A stretch of DNA of 64,000 bases from a bacterium (GTDB lineage Bacteria > Auribacterota > Auribacteria > Auribacterales > Auribacteraceae). The stretch spans positions 1 to 64,000 of the forward strand of contig JAHDNF010000006.1 in NCBI GenBank assembly GCA_018435605.1. The letters are read 5' to 3'. Each line of letters starts with the position of its first letter. Within the stretch, counting starts at the first letter, position 1. Below, in pieces: positions 55,668 to 63,412 of the stretch. Made by a program: the position numbers and the translations under genes. The notes under the pieces were generated by a model. The model did not search any database. It was not told the origin of the DNA and saw only the letters and a list, made by a program, of their open reading frames with translations.

Positions 55668-55722
55668 CAGGAAAGTTCACGGAGGATCTTTCCTGGTTCT
55701 GTGTATTCGATTTATGCGAATA
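55668..55722 (+). other. Two hairpins in the leader of the toroid protein gene
   Basis: CAGGAAAG (55668-55675) pairs with CTTTCCTG (55688-55695), with a GGAGG in the loop. TATTCG (55704-55709) pairs with CGAATA (55717-55722) and puts the ATG at 55714 in its loop. Neither is followed by a T-run, so they are not terminators. They may control translation. Confidence 0.4.
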
Positions 55723-55791
55723 CCGCTAACCGTGGATAAATTTATATTTTCCTGCGATACCTTTTACGTAGCAACACGGATTGATATCATT

Positions 55792-56874
55792 ATGGGTATG
55801 AATGAAACCGGTGAAATACTAACTTCCCTTCAATTGGCTTCTTCTTGGCTACTTAAAGCATCTTCCGTATTTACTAAAGGCGGCATAAGCGAATGTTACA
55901 CTATTTCGGAATACTGGAAAGAACCGTCGGTGGGCGTTGCCGGTGCGGCGGTCAAATCGTTATTTAAGCTGGCTTCATTTTTTGATTCGCCTTCGTTTGC
56001 GGATAAAGCCGTTGTACTTGCCCGATGGATGTTGCCCTTTCAACTGGATTGCGGCGGGGTATCCGAAGGAAGAATAGATGAACCTCCTGTGCCGTGTGTT
56101 ATGCAGACCGGCTGGGCGCTATCAGGCTGGATTGCGGCGTATCAATATACTAATGACGAGTCTTTTCTTTGCGCGGCGATATATGCCGGCGAATGGATTT
56201 GCGCAATGCAACACGGTTCCGGCGCGTGGCGTTCGGATCTCGGCAATGATCATGGTGGAATCATCACTGCGTTTACTTCACAGTTAGCATGGCCGCTGTC
56301 GGTTTTGTGGCAATTAAGCGGAATGGAGCGGTTTAAGATTTCGGCAAGAAAAACCCTCGACTGGCTGTTAGTCAACCGGTTGCGTAACGGTTGGTTTATG
56401 TATAATTCGTTGGATGAATCTGCGGATGCGACTTTAAATCACATAGCGTGCTGTTTGGAGGGTCTTGTTTATGCCGGTATCATATTCGGGGACGAAAAAT
56501 ACATCATGATTGCCGATGAAAACGCTAAAACCGTTATGCAGTGGCAACGCGCAAACGGAGAAATACCGCAAAGATTCAATCATTCGTTCAGGCCGGTTAC
56601 TCCGAAAAATACCGCGCAGTCTATTGCGCAGATGGTGTGTATCTGGTTTGAACTTGCACGTCTGACAGGTAACAGTGTATACTGTTCTGCGGCTCAGAAG
56701 GCGAACGCTTATTTGCGGTCTATGCAAATTACCGATACGTCCGCGGATGTTATTCGCGGGTCATTGCCGTTTGAGCGTAACGCGCGCAAATATCCGGTAG
56801 AGGCTACCGTACGGTTCATAGACGCGCAACTGATGGAATTATTGAATGCCCGACAAAAAGCGGATGGACAATGA
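55792..56874 (+). CDS. Alpha/alpha-toroid (six-hairpin) protein
   Basis: A protein of 360 residues (386 if begun at ATG 55714) with repeated helical hairpins typical of the six-hairpin glycosidase, epimerase or terpenoid cyclase-like toroid: VMQTGWALSGWIAAYQYTND, AAIYAGEWICAMQHGSGAWR, TLNHIACCLEGLVYAGIIFG and TAQSIAQMVCIWFELARLTG. It is cytosolic by sequence. Carbohydrate-active use is likely from context, since it overlaps the next glycosyltransferase by four bases. I cannot choose between hydrolase, lyase and epimerase. The ATG at 55714 lies in a hairpin loop; ATG 55792 or 55798 fits the domain start better, but neither has a good ribosome binding site. Confidence 0.65.
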   Translation: MGMNETGEILTSLQLASSWLLKASSVFTKGGISECYTISEYWKEPSVGVAGAAVKSLFKLASFFDSPSFADKAVVLARWMLPFQLDCGGVSEGRIDEPPVPCVMQTGWALSGWIAAYQYTNDESFLCAAIYAGEWICAMQHGSGAWRSDLGNDHGGIITAFTSQLAWPLSVLWQLSGMERFKISARKTLDWLLVNRLRNGWFMYNSLDESADATLNHIACCLEGLVYAGIIFGDEKYIMIADENAKTVMQWQRANGEIPQRFNHSFRPVTPKNTAQSIAQMVCIWFELARLTGNSVYCSAAQKANAYLRSMQITDTSADVIRGSLPFERNARKYPVEATVRFIDAQLMELLNARQKADGQ

Positions 56875-57830
56875 ACGAAAAAAAACCGGCTGTAAGTGTA
56901 ATCATACCTAACTGGAACGGTGAAGAATACATAATACCTTGCCTCAGGTCTGTGTTCGCCTCTACTTTTGATTCCTTTGAAGTAGTAGTTGTGGATAATG
57001 GCAGTACGGATGATTCCGTGTTTATTATAGAAGAAAAATATCCCGAAGTTAAGATAATCCGGTTCGATCAAAACACAGGTTTTGCCGTTGCCTGCAATGC
57101 GGGTATTCGTGAATCCGCAGGAGAATATATTTTCTTACTTAATAACGATATCGAACTGGAGCCGGATTGTATAAGTTATCTTGTAAATGCCTTGCGCGAA
57201 CATGCGGATTACGCAATGGCTACAGGAAAAATACTAAATTATTACGACCGCAGAAAAATTGATGCCGCAGGCGATAGCCTGACTGTAGGCGGCGCTCCGT
57301 ACAACAGGGGGCATGGTTTGCTCGACTCAGGTCAGTTGGACACAGAAGGACAGGTTTTCGGGGTGTGTGCCGGCGCGGCGTTGTACCGGAGGTCATTGTT
57401 CGAACAGATAGGATATTTCGATGAAGATTTTTTTGCGTATATGGAAGATGTCGATTTGAATCTTCGCGCTGGTTTGCTGGGTTACAAGGCATATTATACT
57501 CCTTTAGCGAGGTGTTATCATCACGCCAGCGCCACTTTTGGTGCGTTCAGCCGCAGGCATGTGTATCTTACTAATAGAAATAAAGTGTTTGTAATACTTA
57601 AATATTTTCGCTTGGGATGGTTATTTAGGCATATAACCGACCTTATAGGGCATCAGGTAAAAATGGCCGAGTTGTTTTCGTCGACCCATAGAGGGTTGAG
57701 TTTTTTTAGGAGCAGATTGGCGATCATCTTGAAAACTCCTCGCATGATTCTCAAACGGCATCGCTTTTTGATGAAGCACAAACCCGACTGGGATACTGCG
57801 TATTCATTACTGGAAAAACCGCGGGAGTAG
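56871..57830 (+). CDS. Family 2 glycosyltransferase (rhamnosyltransferase-like)
   Basis: A 319-residue GT2 enzyme of the WbbL/rhamnosyltransferase type. SVIIPNWNGEEYI opens the fold, VVVDNGSTDDS near 35, LLNNDIELEPDC near 90 (acidic metal site) and YMEDVDLNLRAGLLGYKAYY near 190 follow. These enzymes extend surface glycans from nucleotide sugars on the cytoplasmic face. The ATG overlaps the toroid gene stop (ATGA), so the two act together. Confidence 0.9.
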   Translation: MNEKKPAVSVIIPNWNGEEYIIPCLRSVFASTFDSFEVVVVDNGSTDDSVFIIEEKYPEVKIIRFDQNTGFAVACNAGIRESAGEYIFLLNNDIELEPDCISYLVNALREHADYAMATGKILNYYDRRKIDAAGDSLTVGGAPYNRGHGLLDSGQLDTEGQVFGVCAGAALYRRSLFEQIGYFDEDFFAYMEDVDLNLRAGLLGYKAYYTPLARCYHHASATFGAFSRRHVYLTNRNKVFVILKYFRLGWLFRHITDLIGHQVKMAELFSSTHRGLSFFRSRLAIILKTPRMILKRHRFLMKHKPDWDTAYSLLEKPRE

Positions 57831-57833
57831 GTT

Positions 57834-58472
57834 ATGGCGCATCATACAATACCATTTGGACGATCGAATAAAGGCGGATCGAATCATGTCAGCCGGAATG
57901 CGAGAAGATGGAATGACTACGAAAAATCTCATTTTTCATTCGATTTGCGCAATATTTTGGTAATTAGGTCTTATACGCCGTTGCTGGTTGAACTTGTAGA
58001 TAAGATCAGCGAGGAATTCAAAGGGTGCAACATAGATATTCTTCAGGTATGCGGGGCGTCGCCGGTAGAGTTCGCTGACAATGTGCGTATTGGGACAATA
58101 TACGCGGGTGATTCGAAGAAAGGTTTTTTTTTCAGGCATTTACCATGGCATGCCGCTACTTTTGCTCACAAAAAATACGATGCGGTGTTTTTGCTCTACG
58201 GTATGGACAGGGATACGTCTGCCAATTATAATATTGACCTGTACGGTATATGCACACCTGCCCGTTACTGTATAATCTACGATATAAAAGGTAAATATAG
58301 AGTTATAGACCTTAAGGAATTTATAAAGCGGACAATTTTCTTTTTGGGCAGTCAGGTTATGTTGCTTATAAATCTATGGGCGACATTATTTATGATACTC
58401 TACATTTTGGCGTGGATGGTGTGTTTAAGTCCGCTGAGCCTCTTCCATTCAGGCGCTAAAAAACGCAGTTAG
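57834..58472 (+). CDS. Unrecognised protein with C-terminal membrane anchor
   Basis: A 212-residue protein I cannot assign. After a polar N-terminus comes NILVIRSYTPLLVELVDKI, like the first strand of a Rossmann or GT-B fold (heptosyltransferase proteins begin this way). Then KYDAVFLLYG appears as a later strand. The last 45 residues are strongly hydrophobic (VMLLINLWATLFMILYILAW). It may be a degenerate glycosyltransferase half with a membrane tail. It lies three bases after the GT2 gene and ends the locus; a promoter follows. Confidence 0.6.
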   Translation: MAHHTIPFGRSNKGGSNHVSRNARRWNDYEKSHFSFDLRNILVIRSYTPLLVELVDKISEEFKGCNIDILQVCGASPVEFADNVRIGTIYAGDSKKGFFFRHLPWHAATFAHKKYDAVFLLYGMDRDTSANYNIDLYGICTPARYCIIYDIKGKYRVIDLKEFIKRTIFFLGSQVMLLINLWATLFMILYILAWMVCLSPLSLFHSGAKKRS

Positions 58473-58558
58473 GATATGTGCGTAATCCGTCCGAACCTCA
58501 AAATGGTGCGCTAATAAATTTTTTAAAACTACCTCTTATTTTTATGTAGATCAATCAT

Positions 58559-58587
58559 TTGACAACTAACTCCGCCTATGGCATAAT
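58559..58587 (+). promoter_or_regulatory. Sigma-70-type promoter of lpxK
   Basis: TTGACA (58559-58564), a 17-base spacer and CATAAT (58582-58587). The predicted start near 58594 makes a start codon at TTG 58597 very unlikely and supports ATG 58624 or 58636. Confidence 0.65.
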
Positions 58588-58635
58588 TACTCAGCATTGA
58601 GTCAGTATATCGTATTATTCGTAATGGGGGTATGG

Positions 58636-59814
58636 ATGGGTATTTTACAGGAATTTAAAGAGTCGATACAGGATTATGTACTCGGCGTTATTAATAATGA
58701 TAGACAGGGTAAAGGCGTAAAATTTGTAAGAATATTGTTGTCTGTTTCATCGGTGATATTCGGATGGCTTGTACAGGTGCGGTTGAAATTGTACAAGTCG
58801 GGTATTTTTCGTACTAAGAGTTTGGGGTGCCGTATTGTAAGCATAGGCAACATTACTGTCGGCGGAACCGGAAAGACCCCAGCTGTGGAGCTTTTTGCGC
58901 GTGAGCTACAGAAGGAAGGCAGAAAGGTTGCTGTAATATCGCGCGGGTACCGCAGTTCCAGCAGGTTTCGGATAAAAAGGTTTGTAAAGAAATTGTTGCT
59001 TCTTATACCGAAGGACAAACAGATTAAAGTAGTTTCGGACGGTAAAAAAATTTACCTGAACTCTTATCTCGGAGGAGACGAGCCGTATATGCTCGCTAAA
59101 AATTTGCCCGGAGTGGTGGTTGCGGTAGATAAAGACAGGATAAAAGCGGGTCAGTATGTTATAGAAAAGTACGGGGTTGATACGATTGTTCTTGATGACG
59201 GGTTTCAGTATCTGTCGCTTAATCCCCGTTACGATGTAGTCTTGATAGATTCCACTAATCCGTTCGGAAACGGGCATCTTTTGCCGCGCGGAATACTTAG
59301 GGAGTCGCTCGACAATCTTAGCCGTGCGAATTTGTTTATGCTGACCAAGGTACAGCCCGGACAGGATTTGTCTCTTATTAAGGCAACGATCAGGCAGTAT
59401 AACTTCAAAGCAGATTTCATCGAGTGCCGCCATCGGGCGGTATCGTTTGTATCTATTGAAAACGGCATGGAAAAACCTTTGTCCTTTATCAAGAACAAAC
59501 GAGTCGGCGTCGTATCAGCCATAGCCGATCCAGCCGGATTTGAGAAACGGGTTGAAGAACTTGGCGGGCAGGTAGTCGGCACATGCCGATTTCAGGATCA
59601 TCATCGATTTTCTGTAAAAGAACTGCGAGAGATTGTGGAAGATTTTTCTTCTAAAGATATTACTGTGCTTATATCAACCGAGAAAGATGCTGTTCGCTTT
59701 CCGAAGTTATCTCAAAATAAAAGTATTCAGATGTATTATCTGCGCGTTGAAATGGAAATCCTCAGTGGCGAGGAAGATTTCAAAAATTGCATATCCAACC
59801 TGAGTTTCAGGTAA
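58636..59814 (+). CDS. lpxK: Tetraacyldisaccharide 4'-kinase LpxK
   Basis: A protein of about 392 residues. LpxK phosphorylates the 4' position of the lipid A disaccharide at the inner membrane. One hydrophobic N-terminal segment near 35-50 anchors it. VSIGNITVGGTGKTP near 75-90 holds the P-loop, VISRGYR, GDEPYMLAK, DDGFQYL and LLPRGILRE follow, and STEKDAVRF lies near the end. ATG 58636 is preferred, behind GGGGGT, because the promoter would put the transcript start almost on the TTG at 58597. It heads a lipid A operon with the acyltransferase at 60805. Confidence 0.93.
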   Translation: MGILQEFKESIQDYVLGVINNDRQGKGVKFVRILLSVSSVIFGWLVQVRLKLYKSGIFRTKSLGCRIVSIGNITVGGTGKTPAVELFARELQKEGRKVAVISRGYRSSSRFRIKRFVKKLLLLIPKDKQIKVVSDGKKIYLNSYLGGDEPYMLAKNLPGVVVAVDKDRIKAGQYVIEKYGVDTIVLDDGFQYLSLNPRYDVVLIDSTNPFGNGHLLPRGILRESLDNLSRANLFMLTKVQPGQDLSLIKATIRQYNFKADFIECRHRAVSFVSIENGMEKPLSFIKNKRVGVVSAIADPAGFEKRVEELGGQVVGTCRFQDHHRFSVKELREIVEDFSSKDITVLISTEKDAVRFPKLSQNKSIQMYYLRVEMEILSGEEDFKNCISNLSFR

Positions 59815-59888
59815 TTATCTAATATATATTATTCTATTGATTAACTGTTGGAAAGGCTGGCATAACGCTATATTTTAAAGGAGGTAAA

Positions 59889-60830
59889 ATGATTCCGACG
59901 CAGAGGCATCCTGTATTCATTTGTATAATTGGCGTGATGGCAGTTGTTTTGCTAAGCGCGTTTCTTGCTCCGTTGGTAAAGTGGTTTTTTTTATTATTTT
60001 CTCCGTATTGTGCAGTGTGTTCATCTTTATCTGAATATGAACTGCACAGAGTTTTGTCGCGCATTTTTATGATAGGTATTTTTCTGTTTTTATTTTTGTT
60101 CAGAAAACTGCTGTTTGTCGGCAAAGGATTGTTTGCGCCGGTGTATTTCCAATCAGGCGCGGGAAAATGGTTTCTAATTGGATTTGCGCTGGGGGTAGCA
60201 ACGCTTGCACTGCAAGTGTTGCTGGCTGTCATTTTTGATGCTCGCTCAGTTAATGTAGCAGGTTTCGAGTGGGGGCGGTTTGCTCAAAAAGCTCTTAAAG
60301 CGTTTTTCAGCGCGTCGCTTATAGGAGTTATAGAAGAATTTATTTTCAGGGGTGTTTTATACGGCAAAATAAACCGTGCGAGGTCGTTTTGGATGGCATT
60401 GCTGATCAGTAGTCTGATTTACTCCACAGCACACTTTTTTCGTCCCAAAGATATCGCACCTATTGACAACCTCACAATCTGGAGCGGATTCGTTGTGCTA
60501 GGTCAGATACTGACGCCGTTTGCCGAACCGGATTTTATTTATGAAGCGGTAGGGTTGTTTCTGGTTGGAGTTTGTCTGGTTTTTGCGTATAGATATTCGA
60601 AATCCCTTTATTTTGCTATCGGCTTGCATGCGGGCTGGGTATTTGTTATAAAAATGGACGGGATGTTTGTCGCGAGGACGTTGCCGGATTTGATCAGCTT
60701 GTGGGGATCTAGCAATATAGTGGGCGGTATATATACATGGTTGTTGCTGGTAATTATAGCTGTATTTATTCGAGTCGCAATACCGCATATAGAAACAAAG
60801 ATAAATGAACGTCAAATTCGAAGCGTATAA
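59889..60830 (+). CDS. CPBP-family intramembrane protease
   Basis: A 313-residue membrane protein with about seven segments and the CPBP/Abi (Rce1-like) motifs: EEFIFRGVLYG near 153 (EExxxR), AHFF near 190 and GLHAGW near 255. The family contains intramembrane proteases such as CAAX-processing enzymes and some self-immunity proteins. The target is unknown. AAAGGAGG lies just before ATG 59889. The end overlaps the acyltransferase by 26 bases. Confidence 0.88.
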   Translation: MIPTQRHPVFICIIGVMAVVLLSAFLAPLVKWFFLLFSPYCAVCSSLSEYELHRVLSRIFMIGIFLFLFLFRKLLFVGKGLFAPVYFQSGAGKWFLIGFALGVATLALQVLLAVIFDARSVNVAGFEWGRFAQKALKAFFSASLIGVIEEFIFRGVLYGKINRARSFWMALLISSLIYSTAHFFRPKDIAPIDNLTIWSGFVVLGQILTPFAEPDFIYEAVGLFLVGVCLVFAYRYSKSLYFAIGLHAGWVFVIKMDGMFVARTLPDLISLWGSSNIVGGIYTWLLLVIIAVFIRVAIPHIETKINERQIRSV

Positions 60831-61731
60831 AGGTTATATCTTTCAATATATCGCCTACCTGCTGTTGCGAAGTATATGCGGGATGATCAACTGCCTGCCT
60901 TACTCTGTGGCGCGAAAAACAGCCTGTTTCACGGGGAGCCTGTTGTATTATCTGCTATCCTGTCGCCGGCGAATAGCGCTTGAAAATTTGCGCCATGCAT
61001 TATCGGATACATATACCGAAAAACAATTGCGCAGTATAGCTGTAAAATCGTTTGGTAACCTTGGTTTGTTGTTTATTGAGTTTATTCGTATACCGCAGAT
61101 GGTTCGCAGAGGATTTTTCAAATACGTTACGATTGATCGCAAGGAAATCGTCTGGCAAGAGCTGGATAAGAAAAAAGGTGTGATACTTCTTATTTCGCAT
61201 TACGGTAACTGGGAGTTGATGGCCGTGATGGCGGGTATTATAGGCTATCCCATAAGCGCTGTGGGCAGGCCGATGAAAAATCAGTATATATACCGTTATA
61301 TAGAGCGGATCAGAGGGTATAGCGGTCTTAAGGCTCTACAAAAAAAAGGCGTTGCCAAAGAAGTTATAGCCGAGTTACGGGCAAATCGTGTGGTAGCGAT
61401 ATTGTTCGACCAGTACGCCGGTAGTTCCGGTGTTGCGGTTCCGTTTTTCGGCAGGCCGGCATATACTACGACTGCGGTGGCTCAGTTTGCCATACGTACC
61501 GGAGCGCAGGTGATTGCGGCGTTTAATACGCGCCAGCCTGACGGAACCCACAAAATTTATGTAGAAGATCCTATAACGATTGCTACGGATTGCGACAGAG
61601 CGGATGCGGTACGCATTGCCACGCAAAGGTACAACGAACTGCTCGAATCATGGATTAGAAAACACCCTGACCATTGGTTCTGGTTTCACCGCCGGTGGAA
61701 AACCCCGCGAAAATATCAGCGTGATGCATAA
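60805..61731 (+). CDS. Lipid A late acyltransferase (LpxL/HtrB family)
   Basis: A 308-residue enzyme that adds a secondary acyl chain to lipid A, or a close relative. An N-terminal membrane segment is followed by LLISHYGNWELMAVMAG near 130 (HX4E catalytic motif), GRPMKNQYIYRYIERIRG near 155, and ILFDQYAGSSGVAVPFFGRPA near 200. Its place behind lpxK supports the role. ATG 60805 lies within the end of the CPBP gene. Confidence 0.9.
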   Translation: MNVKFEAYKGYIFQYIAYLLLRSICGMINCLPYSVARKTACFTGSLLYYLLSCRRRIALENLRHALSDTYTEKQLRSIAVKSFGNLGLLFIEFIRIPQMVRRGFFKYVTIDRKEIVWQELDKKKGVILLISHYGNWELMAVMAGIIGYPISAVGRPMKNQYIYRYIERIRGYSGLKALQKKGVAKEVIAELRANRVVAILFDQYAGSSGVAVPFFGRPAYTTTAVAQFAIRTGAQVIAAFNTRQPDGTHKIYVEDPITIATDCDRADAVRIATQRYNELLESWIRKHPDHWFWFHRRWKTPRKYQRDA

Positions 61732-61823
61732 AAAAACTTTTCATCGGCAAAGCTATTTGATATTCTTAATAAGAAATCGTAAAAAGGGTTACCTCGAACC
61801 AACCTAAAAAAAGGACATCGCTC

Positions 61824-62684
61824 GTGGATAAACAAGATATCATGTTTGCCATTATGAATGTTGAGGAATTTCCCACCCTGCCGCAGATAATCACCAAAAT
61901 AATCGACGCATGCGAAGACGAACAGGTAACTGTTGACGATCTGGCCAAAATCATATCTAACGATCCGTCCATTTGCGCTAGGATATTGAAACTGGCTAAT
62001 TCAGCCTATTACGGCTACCTTCGCAAGGTCAACACCATATCTAAGGCGATTACTATTCTGGGGTTTGAAACCATAAAAACCCTGTCCATAAGCGCATCGG
62101 TATTTGACAGTTTTAAAAAAATACGCAGTAACTATAATTTCAACCGCTGTCAGTTCTGGCTTCATTCCATAGGAACGGCTACGATATGCAAAGTTATTTG
62201 CAGGCATATACATAACCATGACGTGGAGGTTGTGTTTCTTGTAGGGTTGCTACACGATATCGGCAAGCTGTTTTTTGAAAGTTACTACGAACCGCAGTTC
62301 GAAGAAGTTATGAAGCTGGTAACCGTAAACCGATGTTCTATTTACGATGCTGAATCTCAGGTGTTCGGCGTTACACATGACGAGGTTGGCGGATGGCTGA
62401 CTGAACGATGGAAGTTTCCGCTCGATCTGGTAAATCCGATACAATATCATCACGATGTCAAATCGTGTCCTGAAGAATACGCCCAGTTTGCCGCTATGGT
62501 TCAAGTCGCAGATCATATTTGCAGGATACACAACATAGGTTCGGGTGGAGATAACCTGATTCCGCAAATCGATCCGGCCGCTCTCGAAATACTCGGCCTT
62601 ACCATGCAGGACGTTGACGATATCTCAAACAAAGTTACCGACGAAAAAGAGAACATTTTTACATTTATGGCAATAATGGATTAA
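61824..62684 (+). CDS. HDOD-domain signalling protein
   Basis: A 286-residue protein made of one HDOD domain: EFPTLPQIITKII, ISNDPSICARILKLANSAYYG, ISKAITILGFETIKTLSIS and GLLHDIGKLFFE. HDOD domains are HD-like folds, often without activity, in regulators of motility and chemotaxis; here HDIGK is kept. The start is GTG 61824, after AAAAAAGGA. No output or receiver domain is present. A relative begins at 63413. Confidence 0.9.
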   Translation: MDKQDIMFAIMNVEEFPTLPQIITKIIDACEDEQVTVDDLAKIISNDPSICARILKLANSAYYGYLRKVNTISKAITILGFETIKTLSISASVFDSFKKIRSNYNFNRCQFWLHSIGTATICKVICRHIHNHDVEVVFLVGLLHDIGKLFFESYYEPQFEEVMKLVTVNRCSIYDAESQVFGVTHDEVGGWLTERWKFPLDLVNPIQYHHDVKSCPEEYAQFAAMVQVADHICRIHNIGSGGDNLIPQIDPAALEILGLTMQDVDDISNKVTDEKENIFTFMAIMD

Positions 62685-62705
62685 CAGCTTATTTGGGAGC
62701 TTTTT

Positions 62706-63371
62706 ATGTCAGTTAAATCCGTATCTGTTATCGAATCGTACAAATATGCGTTCAGCAAGGTTGCACAGAACTGGCTATTGTTGTTTGGCGCATGGGTTAC
62801 GATAATTGTTATAAGCATAATTGGCACACAAGTAGTGGGCGGCGTTGCGATGTGGTGCGCTCGAAATATTCCTCTGATAGGTTTTTTATTTTTTCCTGTG
62901 TATTCGATTTTTATTTTTTTGTTACAGGTGTATTTGATGTGCGGTATGTTGCGTATCGTTTTGAAAATATACGGTGATGAGGAAGTATCGTTTGCCGACC
63001 TGTTCAGCGGGTTGCCGTATCTGAAGGTATATTCCGTTGCCACGTTTCTTTACGGATTGATTGTATCTGTAGGTTTATTGCTTTTGATTGTACCGGGGGT
63101 TATTTGGTCGATCAAATATGTTTTTTTTCATTTTCTTGTATTGGATAAGCAGATGCAGGCGATAGACTCTTTAAAGAAAAGTTCGCGAATTACTGATGGC
63201 GTCAAATGGAAACTCTTTTTGTTTTTCATACTAATGTATCTGTTTAATATTGCGGGTGTCTGCCTTTTATTTGTCGGATTATTTTTTACAATTCCCATGT
63301 CTTTTCTGGCTTTGGCATATATATATCATGAATTGTTGAATCAAACGGACAACTCGCAAATGCCGGCGTAA
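62706..63371 (+). CDS. Multi-pass membrane protein, function unknown
   Basis: A 221-residue protein with about five or six membrane segments (for example NWLLLFGAWVTIIVISIIG, GFLFFPVYSIFIFLLQVYLM and FLYGLIVSVGLLLLIVPGVI). A pattern like VPGVIWSIKYVFFHFLVLD occurs in glycerophosphodiester phosphodiesterase membrane domains and DUF975 proteins, and the later KKSSRITDGVKWKLF fits that group. No catalytic motif. GGGAG precedes ATG 62706. It lies between two HDOD genes. Confidence 0.7.
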   Translation: MSVKSVSVIESYKYAFSKVAQNWLLLFGAWVTIIVISIIGTQVVGGVAMWCARNIPLIGFLFFPVYSIFIFLLQVYLMCGMLRIVLKIYGDEEVSFADLFSGLPYLKVYSVATFLYGLIVSVGLLLLIVPGVIWSIKYVFFHFLVLDKQMQAIDSLKKSSRITDGVKWKLFLFFILMYLFNIAGVCLLFVGLFFTIPMSFLALAYIYHELLNQTDNSQMPA

Positions 63372-63389
63372 TCCGCCGGTCGGTTTTTT
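63363..63389 (+). terminator. Terminator overlapping the stop codon
   Basis: CCGGCG (63363-63368) and CGCCGG (63374-63379) form a six-pair stem that includes the TAA of the membrane protein gene in its loop, followed by TCGG and six T. It may cut readthrough into the next HDOD gene. Confidence 0.5.
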
Positions 63390-63412
63390 AATGGATGATC
63401 TGAGCAGACTAT

